This document shows positions 54,561-62,138 of a DNA stretch of 64,000 bases, in pieces (position 1 is the stretch's first letter; each line of letters starts with the position of its first letter). The stretch is taken from positions 49,818 through 113,817 of the forward strand of contig JAEZHM010000059.1 in NCBI GenBank assembly GCA_023416585.1. The letters are read 5' to 3'. Under the pieces are notes generated by a model. The model was not told where the DNA came from. It ran no database searches and saw only the letters and a list, made by a program, of their open reading frames with translations. Origin of the DNA: Bacillota bacterium (GTDB taxonomy: Bacteria > Bacillota > Clostridia > Christensenellales > Aristaeellaceae). The position numbers and the translations under genes are program-made.

Positions 54561-56144
54561 ATGAACAAACGGATTCTTGTCTGGCTACTTGTGCTTGTGC
54601 TTTCCCTGCCCACAATGGCTTTGGCCGCCACGACATCCAAAGAAGGACTGCCTATCGTCGATGAAAAAATCACCTTAACCGTTGCTAATGGCCAATCTCC
54701 CATCCAGATCGATTTCAACGAGATTGAGATCCTAAAGAACTTTGAGGATGTTTCCAACATCGATATGCAGTATCGCAACATTCCCCTCACCGACCGCGCC
54801 ACGCAGCTGAGCTTGATGCTGGCTTCTGGAGAAGTCCCTGACATCCTTTTCAAGATGAATGTCACGTCTACTGACCAGGCCAAGTACGCCGAGGAGGGCA
54901 TGTTCCTGGCTTTGAGCGATTACTCGGAGTATACTCCCAATCTGAACAAGTGGTTTGAGAAGTTTCCTACCGCAAAAGATGCTGTAACCCAGGCTGACGG
55001 CAAGATTTACGCAGCCCCTTACATCCTGGCCGGTGATGCTATTCGCATGGGTACCAAGGTTTTCTTCAACACTGACATTATGCAGAAGCTGGGCTACGAC
55101 AAGATACCCAATACCATTGACGGTCTTCTTGAATATCTGCGGGCATCCAAAAAATTGGACTACAATGGCAACGGCCAGGAGGATGAGATACCGCTGTCCG
55201 CTGTCGATGTCGACAACCTTATCCTACCCTTTTCCGGCTCGTTCGGCCTGAACAATCGAGGCGGCTCACACCCCAACGTGCTGATGGACGATGCGGGCAA
55301 GCTACAGTTTGCCTACGCGACGGAGCAGTACCGCGACATGCTGCGCTTCTTTAACACCTGCTATACAGAGAAGCTGCTGGACCAAGATATCTTTACCATG
55401 GACTTTGCGCAGCTTATAGCCAAAGTGGCCACTGGGCGTGTACTGACATACAATTTCGTTAACAACTCCCCCGCCGCCGGCTCACCCTATGAGTCTTTCA
55501 GCCTGGGCATCACCGAACCGTTTGAAGGCCCCAAGGGCTATAAATATTGGGGTCCCTACAGCTTGCCGGCCAGCGCAACCGGACAATTCATCATCACCTA
55601 CAAGTGCAAGAACCCTGAGGCTGCTGCTCGCTGGATGGATCATTGGTATTCAGATGAGGGCATCATCAGCTACTTCATGGGCATCGAAGGTGTTACCTAT
55701 GAAAAGGATGCGGCTTCCCCGGGCGGCTTAAAGCTGACTGATTACGTGCTCAAGAATCCGGAGGGCATCAACTTCGAGCAAGTTCTGGCCAAATATGTAC
55801 CGTGGGCCGGCGGTGCCAACGCCTCTGTGGCCACCAACGAGTATTTCAAGGGTGGCGAGACCTGGCCTGCATCAGTCGCCGCAGCGGAAGGCCTCATCAA
55901 CTATGTCCCCAAGAACATCTGGACGCCTTTCAGCAAATACAACACTGCAGAAGAAGCCAGTGAAATGAGCCAGTTGCTCACCGAGCTGACGACTTACAAC
56001 AAGGAATGGCGCGCTTACTTTATCAGCGGTCAGAAGTCGTTGGATACCGATTGGGAAACCTATATAAACGGCTACGCCGGCATGAAGCTGGACCGTTATC
56101 TGGAGCTTTACCAAAAGGGCATGGAGCTTGCAGGGGCAAAGTAA
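54561..56144 (+). CDS. ABC sugar-binding protein, LplA type, with a non-lipoprotein signal peptide
   Basis: 527 residues from ATG 54561 behind GAGGAGG. The signal peptide (MNKRILVWLLVLVLSLPTMA, cleavage after ALA) has no lipobox cysteine, unlike most Gram-positive substrate-binding proteins. The body has family features: LASGEVPDILFKM, YAEEGMFLALSDYSEYTPNL, DGKIYAAPYI and NGQEDEIPLS. It should bind an oligosaccharide or aldouronate-like sugar. How a soluble receptor stays near the membrane is not obvious. A terminator hairpin follows, expected to lower expression of the downstream enzymes. Confidence 0.9.
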   Translation: MNKRILVWLLVLVLSLPTMALAATTSKEGLPIVDEKITLTVANGQSPIQIDFNEIEILKNFEDVSNIDMQYRNIPLTDRATQLSLMLASGEVPDILFKMNVTSTDQAKYAEEGMFLALSDYSEYTPNLNKWFEKFPTAKDAVTQADGKIYAAPYILAGDAIRMGTKVFFNTDIMQKLGYDKIPNTIDGLLEYLRASKKLDYNGNGQEDEIPLSAVDVDNLILPFSGSFGLNNRGGSHPNVLMDDAGKLQFAYATEQYRDMLRFFNTCYTEKLLDQDIFTMDFAQLIAKVATGRVLTYNFVNNSPAAGSPYESFSLGITEPFEGPKGYKYWGPYSLPASATGQFIITYKCKNPEAAARWMDHWYSDEGIISYFMGIEGVTYEKDAASPGGLKLTDYVLKNPEGINFEQVLAKYVPWAGGANASVATNEYFKGGETWPASVAAAEGLINYVPKNIWTPFSKYNTAEEASEMSQLLTELTTYNKEWRAYFISGQKSLDTDWETYINGYAGMKLDRYLELYQKGMELAGAK

Positions 56145-56158
56145 CTGACATGTGACCG

Positions 56159-56189
56159 GCTGAGGTTGCCCTAACCCGGCAGCCTCAGC
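56159..56189 (+). terminator. Intrinsic terminator between binding protein and enzyme genes
   Basis: A 12-bp stem (GCTGAGG.TGCC / GGCAGCCTCAGC, one G-U) and a 7-nt loop followed by TTTTT, located after the binding protein stop and before the isomerase start. Partial read-through would adjust enzyme levels relative to the receptor. Confidence 0.85.
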
Positions 56190-56219
56190 TTTTTGATGAA
56201 CAAAAGGAGGTATCCAGGC

Positions 56220-57044
56220 ATGAATGTTGGCATTTGTATCCGCCATGAACAGAAAGAACTGCGGGAGAAGCTGCTGGAGGCAGAACATCACGGCTTTCTT
56301 CATATCCAGCTGATCAGCTGGGATAACACGCTATGGAATCAGGAAGAGGCAGAGCGGGTAAAAGCGCTGCTGAAAGAAACAGGGATCACAATCACCGCAT
56401 TTTGGTGTGGCTGGGAAGGCCCGAAGGTCTGGGACTTTTTACAGGGCCCGGAGACGCTGGGGCTGGTACCGCCCAGTTACCGTTATGCGCGGACTAAAAA
56501 CTTGCTATCCGGCGCAGCTTTTGCCGAAATGCTTGGCGTTCAGGACGTTGTCAGCCACATGGGCTTCATACCCGAAGTGCCAAGCGATCCCAACTATCCG
56601 GGTTTTATCAGTGCGCTGCATTACATTGCGCAGCAGCTCAAGGATCAAGGCCAGAACCTGCTGTTTGAAACCGGGCAAGAAACACCCATTGCCATGCTGA
56701 GATGTTTTGAGGACATAGCGCTTGATAACCTCTATGTGAACCTTGATCCAGCCAACCTGATACTCTATGGCAAGGCGAACCCGGTAGACGCTCTGGACGT
56801 ATTCGGCCACCTTATTCGCGGTGTGCATGCCAAGGATGGGTTGTACCCAACCGACGGGAAGCACCTGGGATTGGAAACCAAAGTAGGCTGTGGCAAGGTG
56901 AACTTCCCGGCGCTGCTTAGTAAACTGAAAATGCTGGGCTATGATGGCAGCCTGACCATCGAGCGGGAGATAACAGGCGAACAGCAGCTTAAAGATATTT
57001 TGGATGCCCAAAGCTATCTGAACATGCTGATGAAGGAGAATTAA
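56220..57044 (+). CDS. Sugar phosphate isomerase/epimerase (TIM barrel)
   Basis: 274 residues from ATG 56220 behind AAAGGAGG. Xylose isomerase-like TIM barrel with metal-ligand strands: VVSHMGFIPE, LLFETGQETP, NLYVNLDPANLI, RGVHAKDGLYP and SLTIEREI. It could interconvert a keto- or epimeric sugar in the pathway fed by the transporter. It pairs with the oxidoreductase that starts 1 bp after its stop, an arrangement seen in inositol and unusual-sugar catabolism. The exact substrate is unknown. Confidence 0.85.
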   Translation: MNVGICIRHEQKELREKLLEAEHHGFLHIQLISWDNTLWNQEEAERVKALLKETGITITAFWCGWEGPKVWDFLQGPETLGLVPPSYRYARTKNLLSGAAFAEMLGVQDVVSHMGFIPEVPSDPNYPGFISALHYIAQQLKDQGQNLLFETGQETPIAMLRCFEDIALDNLYVNLDPANLILYGKANPVDALDVFGHLIRGVHAKDGLYPTDGKHLGLETKVGCGKVNFPALLSKLKMLGYDGSLTIEREITGEQQLKDILDAQSYLNMLMKEN

Positions 57045-57045
57045 T

Positions 57046-57999
57046 GTGCTGAAGATTGCAATCCTTGGCGCAGGCAATATCAGCCTGTCCCATATGGAAG
57101 CCTGGCTTAAAATACCGGAAGCGGCGGTCGTCGCCGCTTGTGATATCAGAAGCGAGCGTACACATCTGGCGTGGGAGATGACCCAGTGCAGGGAGTACCA
57201 GGACTTTGAAACAATGATGGCACGTGAGCAGCCGGATATCGTAGATATCTGCCTGCCCACCTACCTTCACGCAGAATACGCGGTCAAAGCCATGAAACAT
57301 GGCGCCCATGTGCTCTGTGAGAAACCTTTATCACTGCACGAGGAGGATATTATCCGCTGCTACCGTACAGCGCAGGAAACCGGCAGGTGCTTTATGATAG
57401 CGCAGGTGCTGCGTTTCTGGGGTGAGTATGAACAGCTCAAGCACGCTTACGACAGCGGGCAATATGGAGCCTTGATTTCCGCCACCATGACCCGCTTGGG
57501 TAAAGCACCCAAGTCAAGCTGGGAGCAGTGGATGCTAGACGAGGGCAAAAGCGGCCTAACGCCCTTTGACCTGCACATCCATGACCTTGACTTCTTGATT
57601 TACGCTTTTGGCCCTCCGCAAACAATTGACTGCCACCGTGCCAAAGGACAAGGGCGCGACGATATCCATGTGATCTATGGATACAACGGTTTCTTCGTAT
57701 CATGCCAGGCAGCCTGGTTTGACTGCCCCTACACCTTTCAATGCGGTTACCGCTTCCAGTTTGAGCGGGCGCTCATGGAGTATCAAGCAGGCCACCTGCG
57801 AGTCTTCCACCAGGATGGAAAGATAGAAACCCCGGGGCTCGACAGCGCCACCTTCCAGGACGGGACGGTGCCAACCACGAACGCCTACTTGAATGAGATC
57901 CGCTATTTCTGCGACTGTGTGCTGTCCCAACAACCTTGCGAAAAGGTTAAGGAGCAGGAGTTGATCGCAGTGCTGCGCACTATCCGGCAGCTAACATAA
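57046..57999 (+). CDS. Gfo/Idh/MocA-family oxidoreductase
   Basis: 317 residues from a GTG start, with AAGGAG upstream. Rossmann loop ILGAGNISLSHMEAWLK, DICLPTYLHAEYAVKAM, and the catalytic-lysine motif HVLCEKPLSL. HIHDLDFLIYAFG holds the C-terminal His/Asp pair. NAD(P)-dependent oxidation or reduction of a sugar or cyclitol is expected. Last gene of the sugar operon, separated from the isomerase by 1 bp. Confidence 0.9.
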   Translation: MLKIAILGAGNISLSHMEAWLKIPEAAVVAACDIRSERTHLAWEMTQCREYQDFETMMAREQPDIVDICLPTYLHAEYAVKAMKHGAHVLCEKPLSLHEEDIIRCYRTAQETGRCFMIAQVLRFWGEYEQLKHAYDSGQYGALISATMTRLGKAPKSSWEQWMLDEGKSGLTPFDLHIHDLDFLIYAFGPPQTIDCHRAKGQGRDDIHVIYGYNGFFVSCQAAWFDCPYTFQCGYRFQFERALMEYQAGHLRVFHQDGKIETPGLDSATFQDGTVPTTNAYLNEIRYFCDCVLSQQPCEKVKEQELIAVLRTIRQLT

Positions 58000-58067
58000 G
58001 CAGACAGGTTCATGCATGCCATAGGCGCTTTCAATTTACAACTTCCAAAATGAAGATATAACCAAAG

Positions 58068-58090
58068 CCCTTAAACGCGCTGTTTGAGGG
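58068..58090 (+). terminator. Terminator of the sugar operon
   Basis: CCCTTAAAC / GTTTGAGGG stem with a 5-nt loop, followed by CCCTTTGCTTTT. Reads as an intrinsic terminator on the plus strand; the convergent MFS gene ends further right. Confidence 0.65.
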
Positions 58091-58195
58091 CCCTTTGCTT
58101 TTGGGTCGAGGAGAGAGGATTTGAGACTGCGGCATTTGGGTACCGATCCAAACACGCTGCCATACTGTACTTCATCTAGATTAAGTATAACGATT

Positions 58196-59353
58196 TTACG
58201 CCTTGAGGTATTTCTTAACCGAAATCATTTGAATCAAGGTGATTCCCAAACTTGCTATAAGAGCAATAAAGGCAATGTTCTGAATTCCGCCAAGCGTAAT
58301 AACAATGGCTGCCAAACTTGAACCAATGGCACTGCCCAGTTGAATGGCAGAATTATTCATGCTGATCATGAAACTGGATTTATTCTGTGTCACTTGCGCG
58401 ATCCCGGTATTGAGCTGCAGGCCTGTGAACCATGTACTCATTAACCAAAGTATGACAAAGAGCACGTTTAACCACATAATGTGTTGAAACACAAGTATCA
58501 AAAGTATCAATGCCATTTGGATGGCTGCACCCAACAACAACGACTTGGCGTAGCCTATGCAGTCGGATGCGCGGCCGCCAATGAAATTGCCTATGAAACT
58601 GGCAATTCCCAGAATGAGCAAAACAAGGCTCATCATCGTTTCAACGGATGGAAAAAGATACAGCAAATAAGGCGTAACGTAGGTATAAAACGCGCCATAC
58701 CCCACAAACATAATGAAAGAATACAGAATGACCAATAGGGTTTTTCCATCCCTCAAATATTTCCATTCACTTTTCAGATTCATTTTTGTGGATTCATGGT
58801 CCCCTTCAGGCAGATATAATTTGAAATAGATAAGGGACAACACCATTATGATGTTCAATATCCAGAAAATGCCGCGCCAATCAAGAATGGATGATAGAGC
58901 GCGTGTCAGCGGAACACCAATGACAAGCGCCAGGGAATTGCCCGCGATCAGGAAGGCCATGGAACGGCCCAGTCTTTCTTTGGCAGAAAGAGTTACAACC
59001 GTTGCTACTGCCAATACGCCATAGCTGTTGGCGCAAACCCCCATGACAAGCCGAATAATGAGCATTAGTCCAAAGTTTTGTGCATAGACAAGCGCTAATG
59101 TCATCAGGATCGTTATGAACAACATCATCTTCAGCATTCTGATACGTTCAATTTTCCGCAATACGATCAATATAATGGGAACACCGAATGCAGCACCATA
59201 TGCATACATGGTATTCAATAAGCCGGAATCGGCAATCGATATATTCAGCGAAACGGCAACCTTATCTAAAATGCCATTAAACACAAAAGCCATCATGGAA
59301 AGTACGAAGTTCATCAACGTAAAAACCATTAAAGTAAGATTTGCTTTCTTCAA
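58196..59353 (-). CDS. MFS transporter, arabinose-efflux (AraJ) type
   Basis: 385 residues and 12 hydrophobic helices. The region after helix 4 (IIRLVMGVCANSYGVLAVAT, then SAKERLGRSMAFLIAGNSLA) is typical of AraJ/NepI-like drug and metabolite exporters. The start appears to be TTG at 59353, with AAGGAG 8 nt upstream; the next in-frame ATG is eight codons later. It is transcribed from a 19-bp-spacer MerR-type promoter (59415-59445). Next to it lies a MerR remnant, so the drug-responsive control may be lost or taken over by another MerR protein. Confidence 0.88.
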   Translation of the reverse strand: MKKANLTLMVFTLMNFVLSMMAFVFNGILDKVAVSLNISIADSGLLNTMYAYGAAFGVPIILIVLRKIERIRMLKMMLFITILMTLALVYAQNFGLMLIIRLVMGVCANSYGVLAVATVVTLSAKERLGRSMAFLIAGNSLALVIGVPLTRALSSILDWRGIFWILNIIMVLSLIYFKLYLPEGDHESTKMNLKSEWKYLRDGKTLLVILYSFIMFVGYGAFYTYVTPYLLYLFPSVETMMSLVLLILGIASFIGNFIGGRASDCIGYAKSLLLGAAIQMALILLILVFQHIMWLNVLFVILWLMSTWFTGLQLNTGIAQVTQNKSSFMISMNNSAIQLGSAIGSSLAAIVITLGGIQNIAFIALIASLGITLIQMISVKKYLKA

Positions 59354-59414
59354 CCCGTATGCTCCTTCTTCCCTGCCGGCTTTTGTTGACGAATTTGGGC
59401 AGCTGCCGTATCCT

Positions 59415-59445
59415 AGTATAAAACCTAAAGCCAGCTTTAGGTCAA
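59415..59445 (-). promoter_or_regulatory. MerR-type promoter with 19-bp spacer and 20-bp palindrome
   Basis: On the minus strand TTGACC (59440-59445) and TATACT (59415-59420) are separated by 19 bp. A 20-bp palindrome ACCTAAAGC-CA-GCTTTAGGT (59423-59442) fills the spacer. Over-long spacers with a central dyad are the hallmark of MerR-family activation. It drives the MFS gene. Confidence 0.85.
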
Positions 59446-59482
59446 GGGCTTTTTATATTTGTTTAGCAGCTGGGGTCATACC

Positions 59483-59655
59483 GTGCATTATTCCATCGGT
59501 GAAGTATTCAAAATGACGGGATAACATATCTACGCTGCGCTACTATGTCAAAGAGGGATTGTTCCCATGAATGGGCCAGAATAATGGCGCTATTCGTGTG
59601 TTTACTGATCGGGAAATTGTTGCCACCAGGAATTGCAACGGTATAAAAAAACGCA
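59483..59655 (+). pseudogene. Degenerate MerR-family regulator
   Basis: A GTG at 59483 starts HYSIGEVFKMTG (helix-turn-helix start of MerR). A frameshift then leads to ISTLRYYVKEGLFP in another frame, a stop (TGA 59568), and in the same frame GAIRVFTDREI, the end of the MerR winged helix. The order and spacing match a MerR DNA-binding domain, yet the gene has a frameshift, a stop and no effector domain. It faces the MFS gene across the MerR-type promoter. Confidence 0.7.
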
Positions 59656-59656
59656 C

Positions 59657-60475
59657 CTACAGCAACATATGAAATCTCGAATAGAACTCCCGAATAACTT
59701 TGCGTAAACCGGCATCCAGCAGAAGCAGCGCTTTGTCCTTTATCTCTGCGGGAATCTCTTTGTAATATGCTTCCGCGATACCGCCCGCGATTGCGGCGAT
59801 CGTGTCGCTGTCCCCACCAAGAGATACAGCTTTCCTGATCGTGTCGACAAAATCATTACCTTCCAAAAAAGCGCGGATGGCCTGGGGGACGGAACCCCGG
59901 CATGACGAATCAAATTGATACCCAGGGCGTATCAAACTAAGCGGTACCGATAAATTATAATGAAACCGCTTTTGCAGGTAGGATTTTATTTCATCCTTAT
60001 CCTTTACTTTTCTTGCAAGATATACAGCCGCAGCAGCCGCACAGGCCCCTTTTACACTGTCCGGATGGTTGTGGGTATAAACCGTCGTATACTTTGCCTG
60101 GCAGATCACCTCATCAAGGCTTTCAAATGCCCATCCAACAGGCGAAACACGCATCGCTGCGCCATTCCCATAGCTGTGCTGCTTTTGCATTGTAGAGGCT
60201 TTACACCAGCTTTGAAACATTTCTCCGAACCCGCAATCGGGATAACGGCTGCCATACAGCTTGTATTGACATGCATATTGTTTCGCATAATACCGCTTTG
60301 AACCAAGCCCGGTATGCCCCGTTTGCATATGCAGGATCGCCTCCGCGGTCGCTGCTGTCAACACAGTGTCATCCGTAAATCTTGACTGATTGGAAAAAAG
60401 GGCAAAATCTTCCGACTTCACGTTATGCCACTCATAAACAGAGCCAATGATATCACCGATCATTGCCCCGAGCAT
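59657..60475 (-). CDS. ADP-ribosylglycohydrolase family protein
   Basis: 272 residues, all-helical ARH/DraG fold. Metal-binding motifs are intact: SRFTDDTVLT (Thr-Asp-Asp near residue 34) and SLGGDSDTIAAIAGG (Gly-Asp-Ser-Asp-Thr near 219). The N-terminal MLGAMIGDIIGSVYEW and the middle GNGAAMRVSP are typical. It removes ADP-ribose from proteins or small molecules. Start behind GGAGG. It sits immediately after the degenerate MerR gene and next to a toxin-antitoxin pair; whether these are linked is unknown. Confidence 0.92.
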   Translation of the reverse strand: MLGAMIGDIIGSVYEWHNVKSEDFALFSNQSRFTDDTVLTAATAEAILHMQTGHTGLGSKRYYAKQYACQYKLYGSRYPDCGFGEMFQSWCKASTMQKQHSYGNGAAMRVSPVGWAFESLDEVICQAKYTTVYTHNHPDSVKGACAAAAAVYLARKVKDKDEIKSYLQKRFHYNLSVPLSLIRPGYQFDSSCRGSVPQAIRAFLEGNDFVDTIRKAVSLGGDSDTIAAIAGGIAEAYYKEIPAEIKDKALLLLDAGLRKVIREFYSRFHMLL

Positions 60476-60548
60476 TGCATTGCCCTCCTGTATGTAAGTA
60501 CATGATCGACCTGCCCAAAAAGACTCAGTGAATCAGCCACTGGTAGTC

Positions 60549-60833
60549 CTACCTGCAATCAACGACATACTCCACAAAGACATTGGTATCGCGAATCTGG
60601 TAGAGGATCAGGTACCAGTTCTGGATGATTATTTTGTGATATTTGTTAGCGGGGATATACGGCTCATTAAAGAATGGATATCGTGTCGGCATATCACAAT
60701 GTGACTGGATAGCTTCCATGAGACGAAGACTTAGTTGCTGCGCGGCTTCCATATTCTCCTTCGCAATGAACAGAATGCAGTTCCCCAACTGCCTTCTCGC
60801 CTCGTCCGAGATAATGATCCTGTATTTACTCAT
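60549..60833 (-). CDS. RelE/ParE-family toxin
   Basis: 94 residues from ATG 60833. The pattern YRIIISDEARRQLGNCILFI, FFNEPYIPANKYHKIII and the ending WYLILYQIRDTNVFVEYVVDCR matches the ParE/RelE toxin fold with its C-terminal beta-sheet. It overlaps the antitoxin stop by 8 bp, so the two are translationally coupled. ParE toxins act on gyrase, RelE on mRNA; which applies cannot be told from sequence. Confidence 0.85.
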   Translation of the reverse strand: MSKYRIIISDEARRQLGNCILFIAKENMEAAQQLSLRLMEAIQSHCDMPTRYPFFNEPYIPANKYHKIIIQNWYLILYQIRDTNVFVEYVVDCR

Positions 60834-61098
60834 GGGCCGGAACTTCATGAAGGACTGTATCGAGGTATGCATCCAGCTCATCCGGAGAGCAGCCTGCCCG
60901 CACAGCCAGGCATTCCACGCGGATCAGTGCCTCCCTAAGCTCCAGCATTTTCTCCCGCCGCCGGAAGGCGGCGATATCCATCACCACAAGATCGCCTTCA
61001 CCATTTTTGGTGAGGTATACGGGCTCCTTCGTCTTTTTGCATAGCGCAGACACTTCGTTATAGTTCTGGCGTATTGCCGCCGAAGGTTTGATCTGCAT
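60826..61098 (-). CDS. Phd/YefM-family antitoxin
   Basis: 90 residues from ATG 61098, chosen for its GGAGG 8 nt upstream; a GTG three codons earlier is an alternative. It has the Phd/YefM N-terminal DNA-binding fold (IKPSAAIRQNYNEVSALCKK, EPVYLTKNGEGDLVVMDIAA) and an acidic C-terminal tail expected to wrap the toxin. First gene of the toxin-antitoxin operon. A palindrome over its -10 box (see operator entry) suggests the usual autorepression. Confidence 0.87.
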   Translation of the reverse strand: MQIKPSAAIRQNYNEVSALCKKTKEPVYLTKNGEGDLVVMDIAAFRRREKMLELREALIRVECLAVRAGCSPDELDAYLDTVLHEVPAHE

Positions 61099-61120
61099 AC
61101 GGAACACCTCCGTAGTAATG

Positions 61121-61159
61121 TTCTAATAGAATTTTATTAGAATAATACCTTCTAGTCAA
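61121..61159 (-). promoter_or_regulatory. Toxin-antitoxin promoter with palindromic operator
   Basis: Minus-strand TTGACT (61154-61159), 17-bp spacer, TAAAAT (61131-61136). TTCTAATA (61121-61128) and TATTAGAA (61135-61142) form an inverted repeat covering the -10, as expected for Phd-type autoregulation. Confidence 0.8.
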
Positions 61160-61183
61160 GTTAGGCGGTTTTTATTCCCTCTA

Positions 61184-61212
61184 TCAACACACAGAACCGT
61201 CCCCTGTGCTGA
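61184..61212. repeat. REP-like imperfect palindrome at the left edge of the AT-rich island
   Basis: TCAACACA..GTCCCC...TGCTGA-type imperfect palindrome with CACAG / CTGTG arms. It resembles the GGGACGGTTC-containing repeats associated with REP-type (RAYT) transposases in Firmicutes. No transposase gene is present in the window. Confidence 0.45.
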
Positions 61213-61443
61213 TAATATATATATATTGGAAAATTGCTTGTGTATTTCCTTTACACTAATCAGAATCACGGATATGGTGCATTCAGAATATATTCTATAA
61301 TTACTCATCTCATATGAAGGCACCTCAATTTTGTACCTACCTATTGATAAGAATGGAATTGCTATTTATTGCATTATTCCCTAACTAAATATATAATTCA
61401 TATTGCTAGCCAGTTGACATAATTGATACATCAGGAGGGTTAT
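61213..61443. other. AT-rich intergenic stretch
   Basis: Strongly AT-rich sequence without a recognisable gene, terminator or repeat apart from the element at its left edge. It marks the beginning of the low-GC island. Confidence 0.6.
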
Positions 61444-62077
61444 ATGCAATCGCTCAATGACATAATTTGGGGGGATAATAAAAATACAACCGACATTAAG
61501 GATAGCGAAAGAAAACAAGTTCAACAATTCCCGTAAATTGCCTTACTTATCTTCATTTAAATTATTCATTTAGTATTATAGACAACATTATTATTACATA
61601 TAAGCATTTCTTAGGAATCTTATCATTAAAGAAGGCAAATGTCACAATATGTAGTTTGCCTAAAGTTGTTCATAAGGAAATTGAAAAGAAGTTTTGTCCT
61701 AAAAGTATTATTATTATGGGATTTATCGATAATCGTACTAACGTGGATTTTTTAATATCCCGTATAAGAGATTGTTTTGTAGGATTATCAAAAAAATCAT
61801 AATTTGGGGTGATAAAACTTAAAGACTGGAAAACGAATTTGTTAAGGAAGAATTAATTCAAGTAGTTGTTCCTGATTCACTTGCTAGCATAGCTGATAAC
61901 GTCGTTAAGGGTAGTTATGTGGCTGATATTTCCACTTTGCTTTCCCAGCCAAAATTTGACACAATTCAAATACTAATTTCCTATGGTTTACTGCCAGTCG
62001 TACCCAAGAACTATGTTAAGAACTATAATGATTTGTATGAATTTAATTTGGGCAAATTGATAAAGATTTTGATGTAA
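61444..62077 (+). pseudogene. AT-rich decayed gene of unknown function
   Basis: An ATG at 61444 with AGGAGGG upstream opens a 30-codon frame. Coding-like sequence then continues across frames: RIAKENKFNNSRKLPYLSSF, then NVTICSLPKVVHKEIEKKFC and SIIIMGFIDNRTNVDFLISR (61551-61802), then an 84-residue frame with ADISTLLSQPKFDTIQILIS (61823-62077). At least three frame changes are needed to join them. No family was recognised. The alternative is chance frames in AT-rich DNA, although the well-placed ribosome binding site and long frames argue for a decayed gene. Confidence 0.4.
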
Positions 62078-62138
62078 TATTTTCAATAAGATCTGAAGAC
62101 TCGAAAGAATTGATTTCTGTAATTTGGAGAGATGAAAA

